Assembly (NCBI RefSeq): GCF_001939115.1
Contig: NZ_MQTZ01000028.1
Coordinates: 26,275-75,000 of the forward strand
Direction: 5' to 3'
Length of the DNA: 48,726 bases
From: Leptolyngbya sp. 'hensonii'
GTDB taxonomy: Bacteria; Cyanobacteriota; Cyanobacteriia; GCF-001939115
Position 1 is the stretch's first letter; each line of letters starts with the position of its first letter. Shown one piece after another: positions 18,762 through 26,368 of this stretch. Both the position numbers and the translations under genes were made by a program. The notes under the pieces were generated by a model. It was not told where the DNA came from. It saw only the letters and a list, made by a program, of their open reading frames with translations, and did no database searches.

Positions 18762-19917
18762 TTGTGGTTAATCCCTGAAGCAGACGGTCCAGCCCTTCCA
18801 GGGCTGTTGCTTGCTGCAGTGCGCCATAGGCAACCCGAATTGAGCAACTATCGGTTATCCCGAAGGTATTTCCAGGCAGAACTGCTACTCGGTGTGACTG
18901 AATCAGGCGTTTGGCCAGGGTGAAGTCATCCAGGTCAGTCTGTAGCGTTAGCAATAGGTAAAAGGCTCCCTGGCTGGGGGGAACTCGGCACCAATCGGAG
19001 AGCCCTGTCAGAGCGGTTAGAAAGGTGGTGCGGGTCTGGGCGATCGCGCTCAAATGCTGCTGACAGTAAGCTTTGCCTGCCTGTAAGGCTCCCATCGCTG
19101 CATACTGGGAGATCACCGGCGGGCAGATCACGATCGTGTCCTGGATTTTTTTGACTGCCGTCAGTAGGTGTGCGGGCATCACCATGTAACCAATGCGCCA
19201 ACTGGCCAAGCCGTAGGCTTTCGACAGGCTAAATAGGGAAATGGTATGGGCTTGACTTCCGGCTAGAGAAGCCGGAGAAAAGTGGCTGGCCCCATCGTAG
19301 GTGAAATATTCGTAGGCTTCATCACTGATGTGATAGCAACCGTGCTCCCGGCAGAGGTCATTCACGGCAGTGAGACTGGCGGTGGAATACACGGCCCCGG
19401 TGGGATTGTTGGGAGAAATGGTGACGATCGCCCGAGTGCGAGGGGTGAGTGCAGCGCGGATAGCGGCTGGCTGGAGCTGGTAATGCTCATCCGTAGGAAC
19501 TAAGACTGGCTTGCAATTGGCCATCCGGATAGCCATCTCATGATTGAAGTAATAGGGGGTTTGCAGGATGATTTCGTCCCCTGGATCGGCGATCGCGAGC
19601 AGGGCATTCATAAACCCCATGTTCCCGCCTGCCGTCACCAGGACAGAGGTTTTCTCTGTCAGAGCAATCTTATTTTCGGTTTCTAACTTGCGCTGAATCG
19701 CGGCTAGCAACGGTGGAATTCCCTGGACGGACTGGTACTGGTGATGGTTTGGATTGGCCAGGAATGGGGCAAGCTGAGCGGTTGCCTCTGGGGGAGGACC
19801 ATAATAGACTACGCCCTGGCCCAGGGAAATTGTTCCCGGATGAGCCCGAATTAAATCTCCGATCACCGGGATGATGGGGGATTGGACGGTAGCTAAACGA
19901 GCAGACTGAGTTAGCAT
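18700..19917 (-). CDS. class I/II PLP-dependent aminotransferase
   Basis: A 405-aa fold-type I aminotransferase. It has the PLP-lysine in SLSKAYGLASWRIGYM, the SPNNPTGAV loop, ISDEAYEYFTY with the PLP-contacting Asp and Tyr, and a carboxylate-binding Arg in SCSIRVAYG. The opening LGQGVVYYGPPPEA ... HQYQSVQGIPPLLAAI is that of aspartate/aromatic-type transaminases; the substrate is not certain. The last 20 or so residues ([18 protein letters not shown]) lie in the 62-bp region shared with cobA on the opposite strand and look unlike a normal C-terminus, so they are probably a recent read-through extension. Confidence 0.9.
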   Translation of the reverse strand: MLTQSARLATVQSPIIPVIGDLIRAHPGTISLGQGVVYYGPPPEATAQLAPFLANPNHHQYQSVQGIPPLLAAIQRKLETENKIALTEKTSVLVTAGGNMGFMNALLAIADPGDEIILQTPYYFNHEMAIRMANCKPVLVPTDEHYQLQPAAIRAALTPRTRAIVTISPNNPTGAVYSTASLTAVNDLCREHGCYHISDEAYEYFTYDGASHFSPASLAGSQAHTISLFSLSKAYGLASWRIGYMVMPAHLLTAVKKIQDTIVICPPVISQYAAMGALQAGKAYCQQHLSAIAQTRTTFLTALTGLSDWCRVPPSQGAFYLLLTLQTDLDDFTLAKRLIQSHRVAVLPGNTFGITDSCSIRVAYGALQQATALEGLDRLLQGLTTIIRSGARPDPADHGGEPRNQ

Positions 19918-20254
19918 GAACCCGGATCAAAAAGACTGTTTTTTCCTATTATCCCTGGTAGTCTGAAAGCCCCCATCGGATTGTTCCAGTCTTTGTCCTG
20001 GGAAAAGCAATCGGGCGATGGAGGGGGAAACTAAAATATGAAAGATATGAAAAAGTGAATTTCGGGTACCTTGATACCATAGTGATGGACTATCACGGCA
20101 GGACTGGAGCCAATTGGTTGTCTGAAGGATTGCTGCAGCCTGTTTTGCAAGAAAATTAGGTTGATAGCAGCGATCGTGATAACAAAACGTAATACAATGA
20201 AGCGTCCCTTGTTCGCTATTTTTTAGATCCCTCATTCTCTCTGGGGCTTGACCC
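19918..20254. other. intergenic region, promoter space
   Basis: 337 bp between two divergent genes (the aminotransferase and the HTH protein). An open frame crosses it on the minus strand into the HTH gene, but its composition is not protein-like and it runs antisense to that gene, so I reject it. No strong hairpin or repeat is seen. The stretch probably holds the two divergent promoters. Confidence 0.5.
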
Positions 20255-20674
20255 ATGCCAGCACGGTTGCAAATTAAAGCTGAGGATTGCTCTCCTTTAG
20301 GGCAGTTAATTCTCAAACATCTGGAAGAACAGGGAATCAGTATGAACCGTCTGGCAGAGCTGTCTGGTATTCCCCAGCCTCGATTACGGGGAGCCTGTTT
20401 TAAGGGCACCTGCCCCACGCCAGAAACGTTGCGCAAACTGGCTCGGGTCATGGGTAAGCACCACCTGGAGCTCTATACCCTGGCCTATCAGGGCAGAATG
20501 GAAAATTTGCCCGAAGATCTGAATGAGAATTCTTTAGATCTGCTGATGCGAGAGTTGTTTGAAACAGCGCGGGAAATGGGATTGACACCACCGAAGACCC
20601 TTCCCTCTAAAGCAAAAATCCGCAAGGCTCTGATGGAATTGGGCTTTCAATCGAATAGTGAGGAATGTGCCTGA
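20255..20674 (+). CDS. XRE-type helix-turn-helix protein, 139 aa
   Basis: A small cytoplasmic protein with a Cro/C1-type HTH at about residues 14-67 (LGQLILKHLEEQGISMNRLAEL ... TPETLRKLARVMG), followed by an acidic helical tail that ends in PSKAKIRKALMELGF. The recognition helix reads IPQPRLRGACF. It is monocistronic: a hairpin with TTTT follows its stop. It sits at the left border of the phycobilisome cluster, but nothing in the sequence ties it to those genes. It is a likely DNA-binding regulator with unknown target. Confidence 0.75.
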   Translation: MPARLQIKAEDCSPLGQLILKHLEEQGISMNRLAELSGIPQPRLRGACFKGTCPTPETLRKLARVMGKHHLELYTLAYQGRMENLPEDLNENSLDLLMRELFETAREMGLTPPKTLPSKAKIRKALMELGFQSNSEECA

Positions 20675-20701
20675 ATTCAAACCCACCTTCGTTGAATATA
20701 A

Positions 20702-20753
20702 AAAATGAAGCCAGAGCGGTGAGGTAGGGATCCTCCTTCGGGCTTCATTTTGA
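20702..20753 (+). terminator. bidirectional-type terminator after the HTH gene
   Basis: AAAATGAAGCC (20702-20712) and GGCTTCATTTT (20741-20751) are perfect complements. A smaller inner helix (GAGG/CCTC) lies in the loop. T-tails on either strand make it suitable for the HTH gene in one direction and for cpcG read-through in the other. Confidence 0.75.
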
Positions 20754-20799
20754 GGCTGAATTTTTTGTATCTGATCCATGAGGCCAGCACTACTGCTCC

Positions 20800-20824
20800 A
20801 TCCCCTATCTGTGAAATAGGGGAT
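20800..20824. terminator. hairpin at the cpcG 3' end
   Basis: ATCCCCTAT (20800-20808) pairs perfectly with ATAGGGGAT (20816-20824) around a 7-base loop, 17 bp past the cpcG stop on the minus strand. No T-run follows in that direction, so it may protect the 3' end of the mRNA, with termination at the larger hairpin beyond. Confidence 0.5.
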
Positions 20825-20840
20825 AAGCGAGGAACCTGCC

Positions 20841-21596
20841 TTACTTGCGACGATAAGGAACGGAAGTCATATAGTCGATATTGGAGGCTGCAATCCGCTG
20901 GGGCGGATTGACTTTCGGACCAATGCCCCGGGCCATATCGAGGAACAGTGCAGGATTCCCTGCTTTGGGCTGTTTGTCTTGAGGAACATAGGTGCGGACT
21001 GTGGTTTGCCAGATGACCTGTGGGAAACCCAGCTTGCCACGGTAGTAATCATCATAGCGAGGAGACTTGATGTTAAAAGGCAGTTCCCCCTCAGAACGAC
21101 CGGGTAACACCCGACGACGCTGGTAGGGGACGGTGTCATAGCCAAAAGCTTCCAGATACTCTTCGCTGTTGAGCAGGTCATCAATAAAGCCTTTGGACCC
21201 TTTGGTTGCGACTACGATCGACCAGGCGATCTTTTCCCGCTGATTGTAGATGTCACGCCCGAGCACCCGCTGTACCGTTTGCTCGACATAGCGATAGTTG
21301 CTATTGAGGTCGTAGAAACTGCGCTTGTAGGTATTGGACAGCAACAAGCCGCGAATGAAATCTCTGACAGTGATTTGGCCGCTCCGCAGTTGGGACTCCA
21401 GGTACTTCTCCCGATCGGCTGCAAAGGCATGGAAGAAAATCTGACGATAAGCCGCTTCGATCAGATTATCCATATCTGTTGCGGAGAGCAGGTTATCTGT
21501 GGAATAAACTCTGGGCTGCTCATCACCAAAAACTTCAAAACCAGTAACCCGTTGGTTCTGGCTAGTGGGGGAATAGTCTAAAAGAGGAATTGCCAC
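20841..21596 (-). CDS. cpcG: phycobilisome rod-core linker CpcG
   Basis: CpcG joins phycocyanin rods to the allophycocyanin core. The 251-aa protein starts with the characteristic [16 protein letters not shown] and holds one PBS-linker domain (about residues 18-148, with [50 protein letters not shown] and [18 protein letters not shown]). The C-terminal part is soluble, so this is the core-attaching CpcG1 type and not the membrane CpcL type next door. Two L boxes lie 150 and 198 bp upstream, implying control by light colour. A 16-bp-stem terminator separates it from cpcL. Confidence 0.96.
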   Translation of the reverse strand: MAIPLLDYSPTSQNQRVTGFEVFGDEQPRVYSTDNLLSATDMDNLIEAAYRQIFFHAFAADREKYLESQLRSGQITVRDFIRGLLLSNTYKRSFYDLNSNYRYVEQTVQRVLGRDIYNQREKIAWSIVVATKGSKGFIDDLLNSEEYLEAFGYDTVPYQRRRVLPGRSEGELPFNIKSPRYDDYYRGKLGFPQVIWQTTVRTYVPQDKQPKAGNPALFLDMARGIGPKVNPPQRIAASNIDYMTSVPYRRK

Positions 21597-21745
21597 GCCT
21601 ACAAAAACTCCCTTTTCTTACGAAATCTTACAAATTTAATCCCAATCATAAGGGACAAGGGACCCATTATTCGATGTAGTCTGATAAAAGTTACATAACT
21701 TAACTTGGCAGTTAAGCATGCCGAAATTCAGTCTAGGCAAACTTT

Positions 21746-21763
21746 TGGCACAATATTTGCACA
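21746..21763 (+). promoter_or_regulatory. L box-like site 1 (RcaC type), one mismatch
   Basis: Reads TGGCACA-ATAT-TTGCACA, one base off the L box TTGCACA-N4-TTGCACA bound by the response regulator RcaC in Fremyella diplosiphon. It lies 150 bp upstream of the cpcG start, on the strand opposite to cpcG. Together with site 2 it forms a direct repeat with an 18-bp identical core (21748-21765 and 21796-21813), 48 bp apart. Confidence 0.7.
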
Positions 21764-21793
21764 ATCAAAATGTACTTCGGCAGTCTATGGCTC

Positions 21794-21811
21794 TTGCACA
21801 ATATTTGCACA
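21794..21811 (+). promoter_or_regulatory. L box site 2 (RcaC type), exact match
   Basis: TTGCACA-ATAT-TTGCACA matches the L box consensus at all 14 defined positions, with the same N4 spacer as site 1. It lies 198 bp upstream of cpcG in the non-coding gap between cpcG and cpcL. RcaC is an OmpR-class regulator of chromatic acclimation; that link is from the literature, not from this window, which contains no rca gene. Confidence 0.8.
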
Positions 21812-21966
21812 ATTCTGGTGAATGAGTTAAATAACTTCAAGATTGGATCCGGATGGGTAAGGATGGTCATTCTTGGCCTTGCAGGGGGCTCAAAATAGAT
21901 CGCTTTGGGGCAGGTGATTTGGAGAGATCCCATCATCTCACAGACTTCAGAGCAATCGGGCTAAAG

Positions 21967-22014
21967 ACAATGCAGGAAACAGCACCGGCGGTTGGAGTCT
22001 GTTTCCTGCATTGT
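21967..22014 (-). terminator. strong stem-loop after cpcL
   Basis: ACAATGCAGGAAACAG (21967-21982) and CTGTTTCCTGCATTGT (21999-22014) form a perfect 16-bp stem with a 16-base loop, 38 bp past the cpcL stop. A short T-rich tail is present on both strands. It should isolate cpcL transcription from the L-box-bearing cpcG control region. Confidence 0.85.
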
Positions 22015-22052
22015 TTTAAGTCAATGGGCTCAATCGATTAGGTTGGGAACGG

Positions 22053-22811
22053 CTATCCAACTGAACTGCTGGCAGTGGTCGCAAGGGTGAGTGAGAAAGC
22101 AATCAAAATAAATAGGACGATAAAGAGTCCGGCAGTAACCGGCCAGTTAGCCCGACGGATAAAGGTGTCGAAGTCAAAAGGCTCAAACTGTCCAAACAGG
22201 CCATCAGCTCTGCCTGAACCGAACAGCCAGCCAGTACGGGGCAACTGATCGCGGTAGTCTGTGCCGTAGCGGGCCATCCGCTCAAAGGGTAATTCCCCCT
22301 GAGACCGGTTGGCAAGGGTCCGCCGTTGCTGGTAGGGAACCGTATGGTCCCCAAAGCGGTTCATGTACTCTTCGCTATTTAGTAACGTGTCGATGAACCC
22401 TGGTAGACCCTGGGTGGCCAGCACAATCGACCAGGCCATTTTTTCCCGATCGCTATACACTTTCCGGCCCAGAATTCGAGGTACACAGAGTTCTACAAAA
22501 CGGTAGTTGTTATTGACATCATAATTGAGCCGTCGAAAGGCATCGGATGTGGCTAAGCCTCGAATAAATGCCTTCACGGTGATTTGCCCCGATTTGAGCT
22601 GAGATTCCAGCAGGGTTTGGCGATGGTGGGACAGCATTTGTTGTTCGTGGAAGACCTGACGATAAGCGGATCCAATCAATGCATCCATCTCATCTGCTGA
22701 GAGCAGAACCTCAGTGTTGTGTACCCTGGGCTGGTCATCTCCTGGCACTTCAAAGCCAGCTACGCGCTGGTTTTGTGCAGAGGGAGAGTACTCTAGCAAA
22801 GGAATAGGCAT
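22053..22811 (-). CDS. cpcL: membrane-anchored phycobilisome linker CpcL (CpcG2 type)
   Basis: CpcL organises coreless rod-type phycobilisomes that feed photosystem I. The 252-aa protein begins PIPLLEYSPSAQNQRVAGFE and carries a PBS-linker domain (about residues 18-150), like CpcG. It ends in a hydrophobic segment (about 225-245, TAGLFIVLFILIAFSLTLA) that anchors it in the thylakoid. This tail is the defining feature of CpcL. It lies upstream of cpcG on the same strand, behind its own terminator. I found no CcaR G-box (CTTTNCNATTT) in its 226-bp upstream gap, though a diverged one could be missed. Confidence 0.95.
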   Translation of the reverse strand: MPIPLLEYSPSAQNQRVAGFEVPGDDQPRVHNTEVLLSADEMDALIGSAYRQVFHEQQMLSHHRQTLLESQLKSGQITVKAFIRGLATSDAFRRLNYDVNNNYRFVELCVPRILGRKVYSDREKMAWSIVLATQGLPGFIDTLLNSEEYMNRFGDHTVPYQQRRTLANRSQGELPFERMARYGTDYRDQLPRTGWLFGSGRADGLFGQFEPFDFDTFIRRANWPVTAGLFIVLFILIAFSLTLATTASSSVG

Positions 22812-23037
22812 ATCAAAAAACCTCTATTTTAAGTTGCAGCAGTTTTCAACTGAAAACATAGGGGATAGAGCGGTCATGTCTCCTGTGGGGGGATTACCCC
22901 TTCCCCTAGACAGATGCCAAGAGTTTTCGGATCGTCTGAAGTCTACTGAACTGATCTGTTAATGCTCTTGCGGCATCTCACAGATTTTAGAATACGTTTG
23001 AGTAGGTACTTAAACCTATAAAGTGAGTAAGAAAGTA

Positions 23038-23613
23038 TTAATTTGTAATAGTCGATCGCCAGTCTCTGCTCTCTCCCCGCCAGAAGGACAGCGGATTTTG
23101 AGTCCGACGACAATGGGGATAAGATTGCAAACGGCTTTCTATGCCTGCTTGCCAGGCAAGGGGTTCAATCTCTAGGCCGAGACACAGATGGGCCAGAGCT
23201 TCAGCAAACTGTTGGTGGTGACCGGGAGAACCTGCATGGGCGTGGGCGTACTCGTGAATGACCAGGGATAGCCAGTCTGCTGGAATGACTCGCCCCACAT
23301 CGATCAGGATGGTGGTTGGTTTGGTTTTCAGGTTACAGAGGCCGTCAATCCCAAAAGCTGGAGAGAGAGGAGCCGCAAAAATTTGTACGGTCCGCTGCTC
23401 CCAGGGATGAAAACAGTCATAACAGGCCTGCAAGCAGAGTTGGAGGAATTCGTTGACAGCGTCAATGTGATCACCAATCCAGGTACAGATAGGCTCACGA
23501 TCGCGGCTGTTGTAGACCATATCCACCATCTCGGGGTCAAGAGCCAGACTGCGGGCACCGTATAGATAATCGAGTCCGCGCGTAAACGGATCGGCACTCG
23601 TTGTAATCAGCAA
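23038..23613 (-). CDS. HExxH-motif protein, putative metallopeptidase
   Basis: A 191-aa protein of unknown function. Residues 120-124 (HEYAH) are a zinc-type HExxH motif inside HEYAHAHAGSPGHHQQF, giving further His at 126, 132 and 133 that could complete a metal site. The motif follows a hydrophobic strand (WLSLVI), as in zincin helices. There is no signal peptide, so it would act in the cytoplasm. It starts one base from the end of cpcS, on the same strand, so it is very likely co-transcribed with that lyase gene. A role in phycobilisome processing is only inference from position. I cannot assign a peptidase family. Confidence 0.78.
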   Translation of the reverse strand: MLITTSADPFTRGLDYLYGARSLALDPEMVDMVYNSRDREPICTWIGDHIDAVNEFLQLCLQACYDCFHPWEQRTVQIFAAPLSPAFGIDGLCNLKTKPTTILIDVGRVIPADWLSLVIHEYAHAHAGSPGHHQQFAEALAHLCLGLEIEPLAWQAGIESRLQSYPHCRRTQNPLSFWRGESRDWRSTITN

Positions 23614-23614
23614 T

Positions 23615-24247
23615 TTACCAACCTAGGAAAGAAAAGTATTGTGTGGGATTTCCTGTTGCCCCGATTGCAGGGGAAGACGGAGGTGCTGTTTCAGCAGGAG
23701 TCAGGCTGGAGGGCAGACCTGAACTCTCTTCAATCCGAATTTCTGTGCAGAAGGTGGCGGTACTGAACCCCCCAAACCGCTTTACGGTGCTGGTTCGCAA
23801 CCGGAGATTGGGACTGGCAAACCAGAAGCGCTCGATCGAGCTGGTGGTTTCGTATTCTGTGGTCAAAATCAGGCCGTCTTCATCGTCCATCTGATATTGC
23901 CCAATCACAGGCACAATCTCGGCGTAGCCCCGCTCGCGCAGCAGCTTTCCCTGGCGGGGGTGCTCAGCGTCCGGAACCAGGACAAAAATGGTGGAACCGT
24001 CGTGGCTATCTTCTTCCCTGTCCCAGCCCATGGAGCCCTGCCAGGAAACAAAAGCCCCGCCAATGGCCAAACTTGGATCAACGTCATGGAGCTGACAGAT
24101 TTCCAGGATTTGAGGGTGATCAGCAGCCAGGGCCTCGATCTGAATTTCGGAAGCACCCGGTTCAGAGCGTTTGAAGGCCAAATGATGCGTGGTGCGGTGC
24201 GATCGCCACTTGCCTGTGCTGACTTGAAAAAACTCCATTACATCCAT
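23615..24247 (-). CDS. cpcS: CpcS/CpeS-family phycobiliprotein lyase
   Basis: S-type lyases attach bilin to Cys-82-equivalent residues of phycobiliproteins. The 210-aa protein opens MDVMEFFQVSTGKWRSHRTTHHLAF, the family signature, and keeps VDPSLAIGGAFVSWQG, GYAEIVPVIGQYQMDDEDGLIL, TEYETTSSIERFWFASPNLRLRTSTV and GFSTATFCTEIR. A Pro/Ser-rich tail of about 35 residues extends the usual end. The frame opens 13 codons earlier, but the ATG at 24247 gives the normal N-terminus. It could be a CpcS or a CpeS; both share this pattern, and neighbouring cpeBA makes a phycoerythrin substrate possible. It is divergent from nblA. Confidence 0.88.
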   Translation of the reverse strand: MDVMEFFQVSTGKWRSHRTTHHLAFKRSEPGASEIQIEALAADHPQILEICQLHDVDPSLAIGGAFVSWQGSMGWDREEDSHDGSTIFVLVPDAEHPRQGKLLRERGYAEIVPVIGQYQMDDEDGLILTTEYETTSSIERFWFASPNLRLRTSTVKRFGGFSTATFCTEIRIEESSGLPSSLTPAETAPPSSPAIGATGNPTQYFSFLGW

Positions 24248-24316
24248 AGCTGACAACGCTGACTCCTCCCAAGACAATAGGGGCAAAAAATGCAGTTCTT
24301 TCCATCATAAAACCCC

Positions 24317-24339
24317 ATTAGCCTGGAAAACAGGCTAAT
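24317..24339. promoter_or_regulatory. perfect palindrome between cpcS and nblA
   Basis: ATTAGCCTG-GAAAA-CAGGCTAAT is a 9-bp perfect inverted repeat in the 214-bp divergent promoter region. It could be an operator for a dimeric regulator or a hairpin in the cpcS leader. No GTA-N8-TAC NtcA site was found nearby. Confidence 0.45.
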
Positions 24340-24461
24340 TTGATCTGGCTTTATTCGCAAACGTCTAAAACCGTCTACTTGTCAAGCTTGAGTTACTTTT
24401 ATTAATATATAAAGCAAGACAAGGAATGAGATCAAATTGCATCAACCGGGGAGTGGACGCA

Positions 24462-24632
24462 ATGGAACTGCCATTAGAGCTCAGCATGGAGCAAAAGTTT
24501 AATCTCAAGGTCTACGAAGAGCAGATCAAGGGATTGAGTCCAGAGCAATCCCAGGAATTTCTGTTGGAGGTTTTACGCCAGTTGATGATCAAAGAAAATG
24601 TGATCAGACATCTGATGAAACAGACCTACTAG
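24462..24632 (+). CDS. nblA: phycobilisome degradation protein NblA
   Basis: NblA is the small adaptor that binds phycobiliproteins and the Clp protease so that antennae are dismantled under nutrient stress. The 56-aa product MELPLELSMEQKFNLKVYEE ... QEFLLEVLRQLMIKEN has the diagnostic N-terminus, the helix pair and the conserved LLEVLRQLMIKENVIRHLM segment. An upstream in-frame ATG at 24426 adds 12 residues unlike the family, so I start at 24462. It lies directly before cpeBA on the same strand, with an L-box-like site just after the stop and a terminator 210 bp further on. Confidence 0.95.
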   Translation: MELPLELSMEQKFNLKVYEEQIKGLSPEQSQEFLLEVLRQLMIKENVIRHLMKQTY

Positions 24633-24636
24633 GTGT

Positions 24637-24654
24637 TTGCACATCTTCTGCACA
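24637..24654 (+). promoter_or_regulatory. L box-like site 3 between nblA and cpeB
   Basis: TTGCACA-TCTT-CTGCACA differs from the L box consensus at one position and keeps the N4 spacing. It starts 5 bp after the nblA stop and about 360 bp before cpeB. It is the only other such element I saw in the window, and it falls in the same pigment gene cluster. Confidence 0.6.
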
Positions 24655-24843
24655 GTTGCCCTCCTCCAGTGCTCCACCGTCGCCTATCCCTTCAGGAATG
24701 TTCGTAGGCTGACCCCCAGTTGGGATGGTAAAAGTGAGGTCTGTTTCCAAGGTGCGATCGTCCAAGTATCGCCGACTTGAAAGCCAGGCAGAATCGCGCT
24801 CCCAAATTTCTGTATCCCCTGCATCCGCCCATCCCTTTCCCCT

Positions 24844-24881
24844 TCACCCCTGTCAGGTAGACCCTGGCAGGGGTGATTTTT
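24844..24881 (+). terminator. intrinsic terminator between nblA and cpeB
   Basis: TCACCCCTG pairs with CAGGGGTGA, extended inward by CAGG/CCTG across a T-G wobble, and is followed directly by TTTTT. This is a strong rho-independent terminator, 212 bp after nblA and 134 bp before cpeB. It either ends nblA transcripts or, if cpeBA starts further upstream, acts as a leader attenuator. The 382-bp nblA-cpeB gap holds this element, the L-box-like site and two smaller hairpins, and no gene. Confidence 0.88.
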
Positions 24882-24957
24882 GAAAATGTTAAGGATTATT
24901 GCTTTGTTTCTCATAACTGGGACTGGGGGCCAGTTCATCTTTTATGGTTTATACGTC

Positions 24958-24977
24958 GTCGTTAACAAACGACTTTT
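24958..24977 (+). promoter_or_regulatory. small hairpin with T-tail in the cpeB leader
   Basis: GTCGTT-AACA-AACGAC followed by TTTT lies 38 bp before the cpeB start. A second hairpin, AACTGG...CCAGTT, is at 24915-24935. The stem-loop plus T-tail looks like a short attenuator, but a 6-bp stem is weak, so this is a suggestion. Confidence 0.45.
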
Positions 24978-24981
24978 GTGA

Positions 24982-25569
<588 letters not shown>

Positions 25570-25633
25570 TTTCTATCCGCTTGCTCAGAAACACATAAAC
25601 AACAATCAACACTCTAACTATTCGGAGATTTAA

Positions 25634-26131
<498 letters not shown>

Positions 26132-26139
26132 TTTTAGGT

Positions 26140-26187
26140 CAGGTTTGATCCTTGCATAACAGGGTAGATTGATTCCCTGCAAACCTG
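26140..26187 (+). terminator. compound stem-loop after cpeA
   Basis: CAGGTTTG (26140-26147) pairs with CAAACCTG (26180-26187), and inside it CAGGG pairs with CCCTG around TAGATTGATT. No T-run follows, so it may be an RNA-stabilising structure for the abundant cpeBA mRNA, with the next hairpin as the terminator. Confidence 0.65.
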
Positions 26188-26230
26188 GAGGCTTTTGGCT
26201 CTTTGCTTTACCTGTAGAGGTTAAGTAATG

Positions 26231-26258
26231 ACAAAAAACCTTCAGGTTTGTTTTTGGT
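26231..26258 (+). terminator. T-rich hairpin before cpeY
   Basis: AAACC-TTCA-GGTTT with flanking A-runs and TTTTT downstream, about 100 bp after cpeA and 110 bp before cpeY. It is a plausible partial terminator between highly expressed cpeBA and the lyase genes. The 237-bp gap contains no other gene. Confidence 0.6.
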
Positions 26259-26368
26259 TTTTTGGTGACAGATAGTAACCCACAGATGTTTCGAAGCAGG
26301 TTTTACAATTGACTGGCGGATGGGGTTATGCCATCTCCGTTCAACCTGTCCCTGCGCCAACCTGTTTT

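Noticed and set aside
19927-20451. Long minus-strand open frame (174 aa) across the spacer and the HTH gene
   Set aside because: Antisense to the HTH gene, Cys/Arg/Ser-rich without protein-like pattern, no ribosome site.
22812-23037. CcaR G-box upstream of cpcL
   Set aside because: I looked for CTTTNCNATTT pairs and found none; no claim of CcaS/CcaR control is made.
24684-24938. 84-aa minus-strand frame between nblA and cpeB
   Set aside because: It crosses the terminator and leader hairpins of the region and has no recognisable motif.
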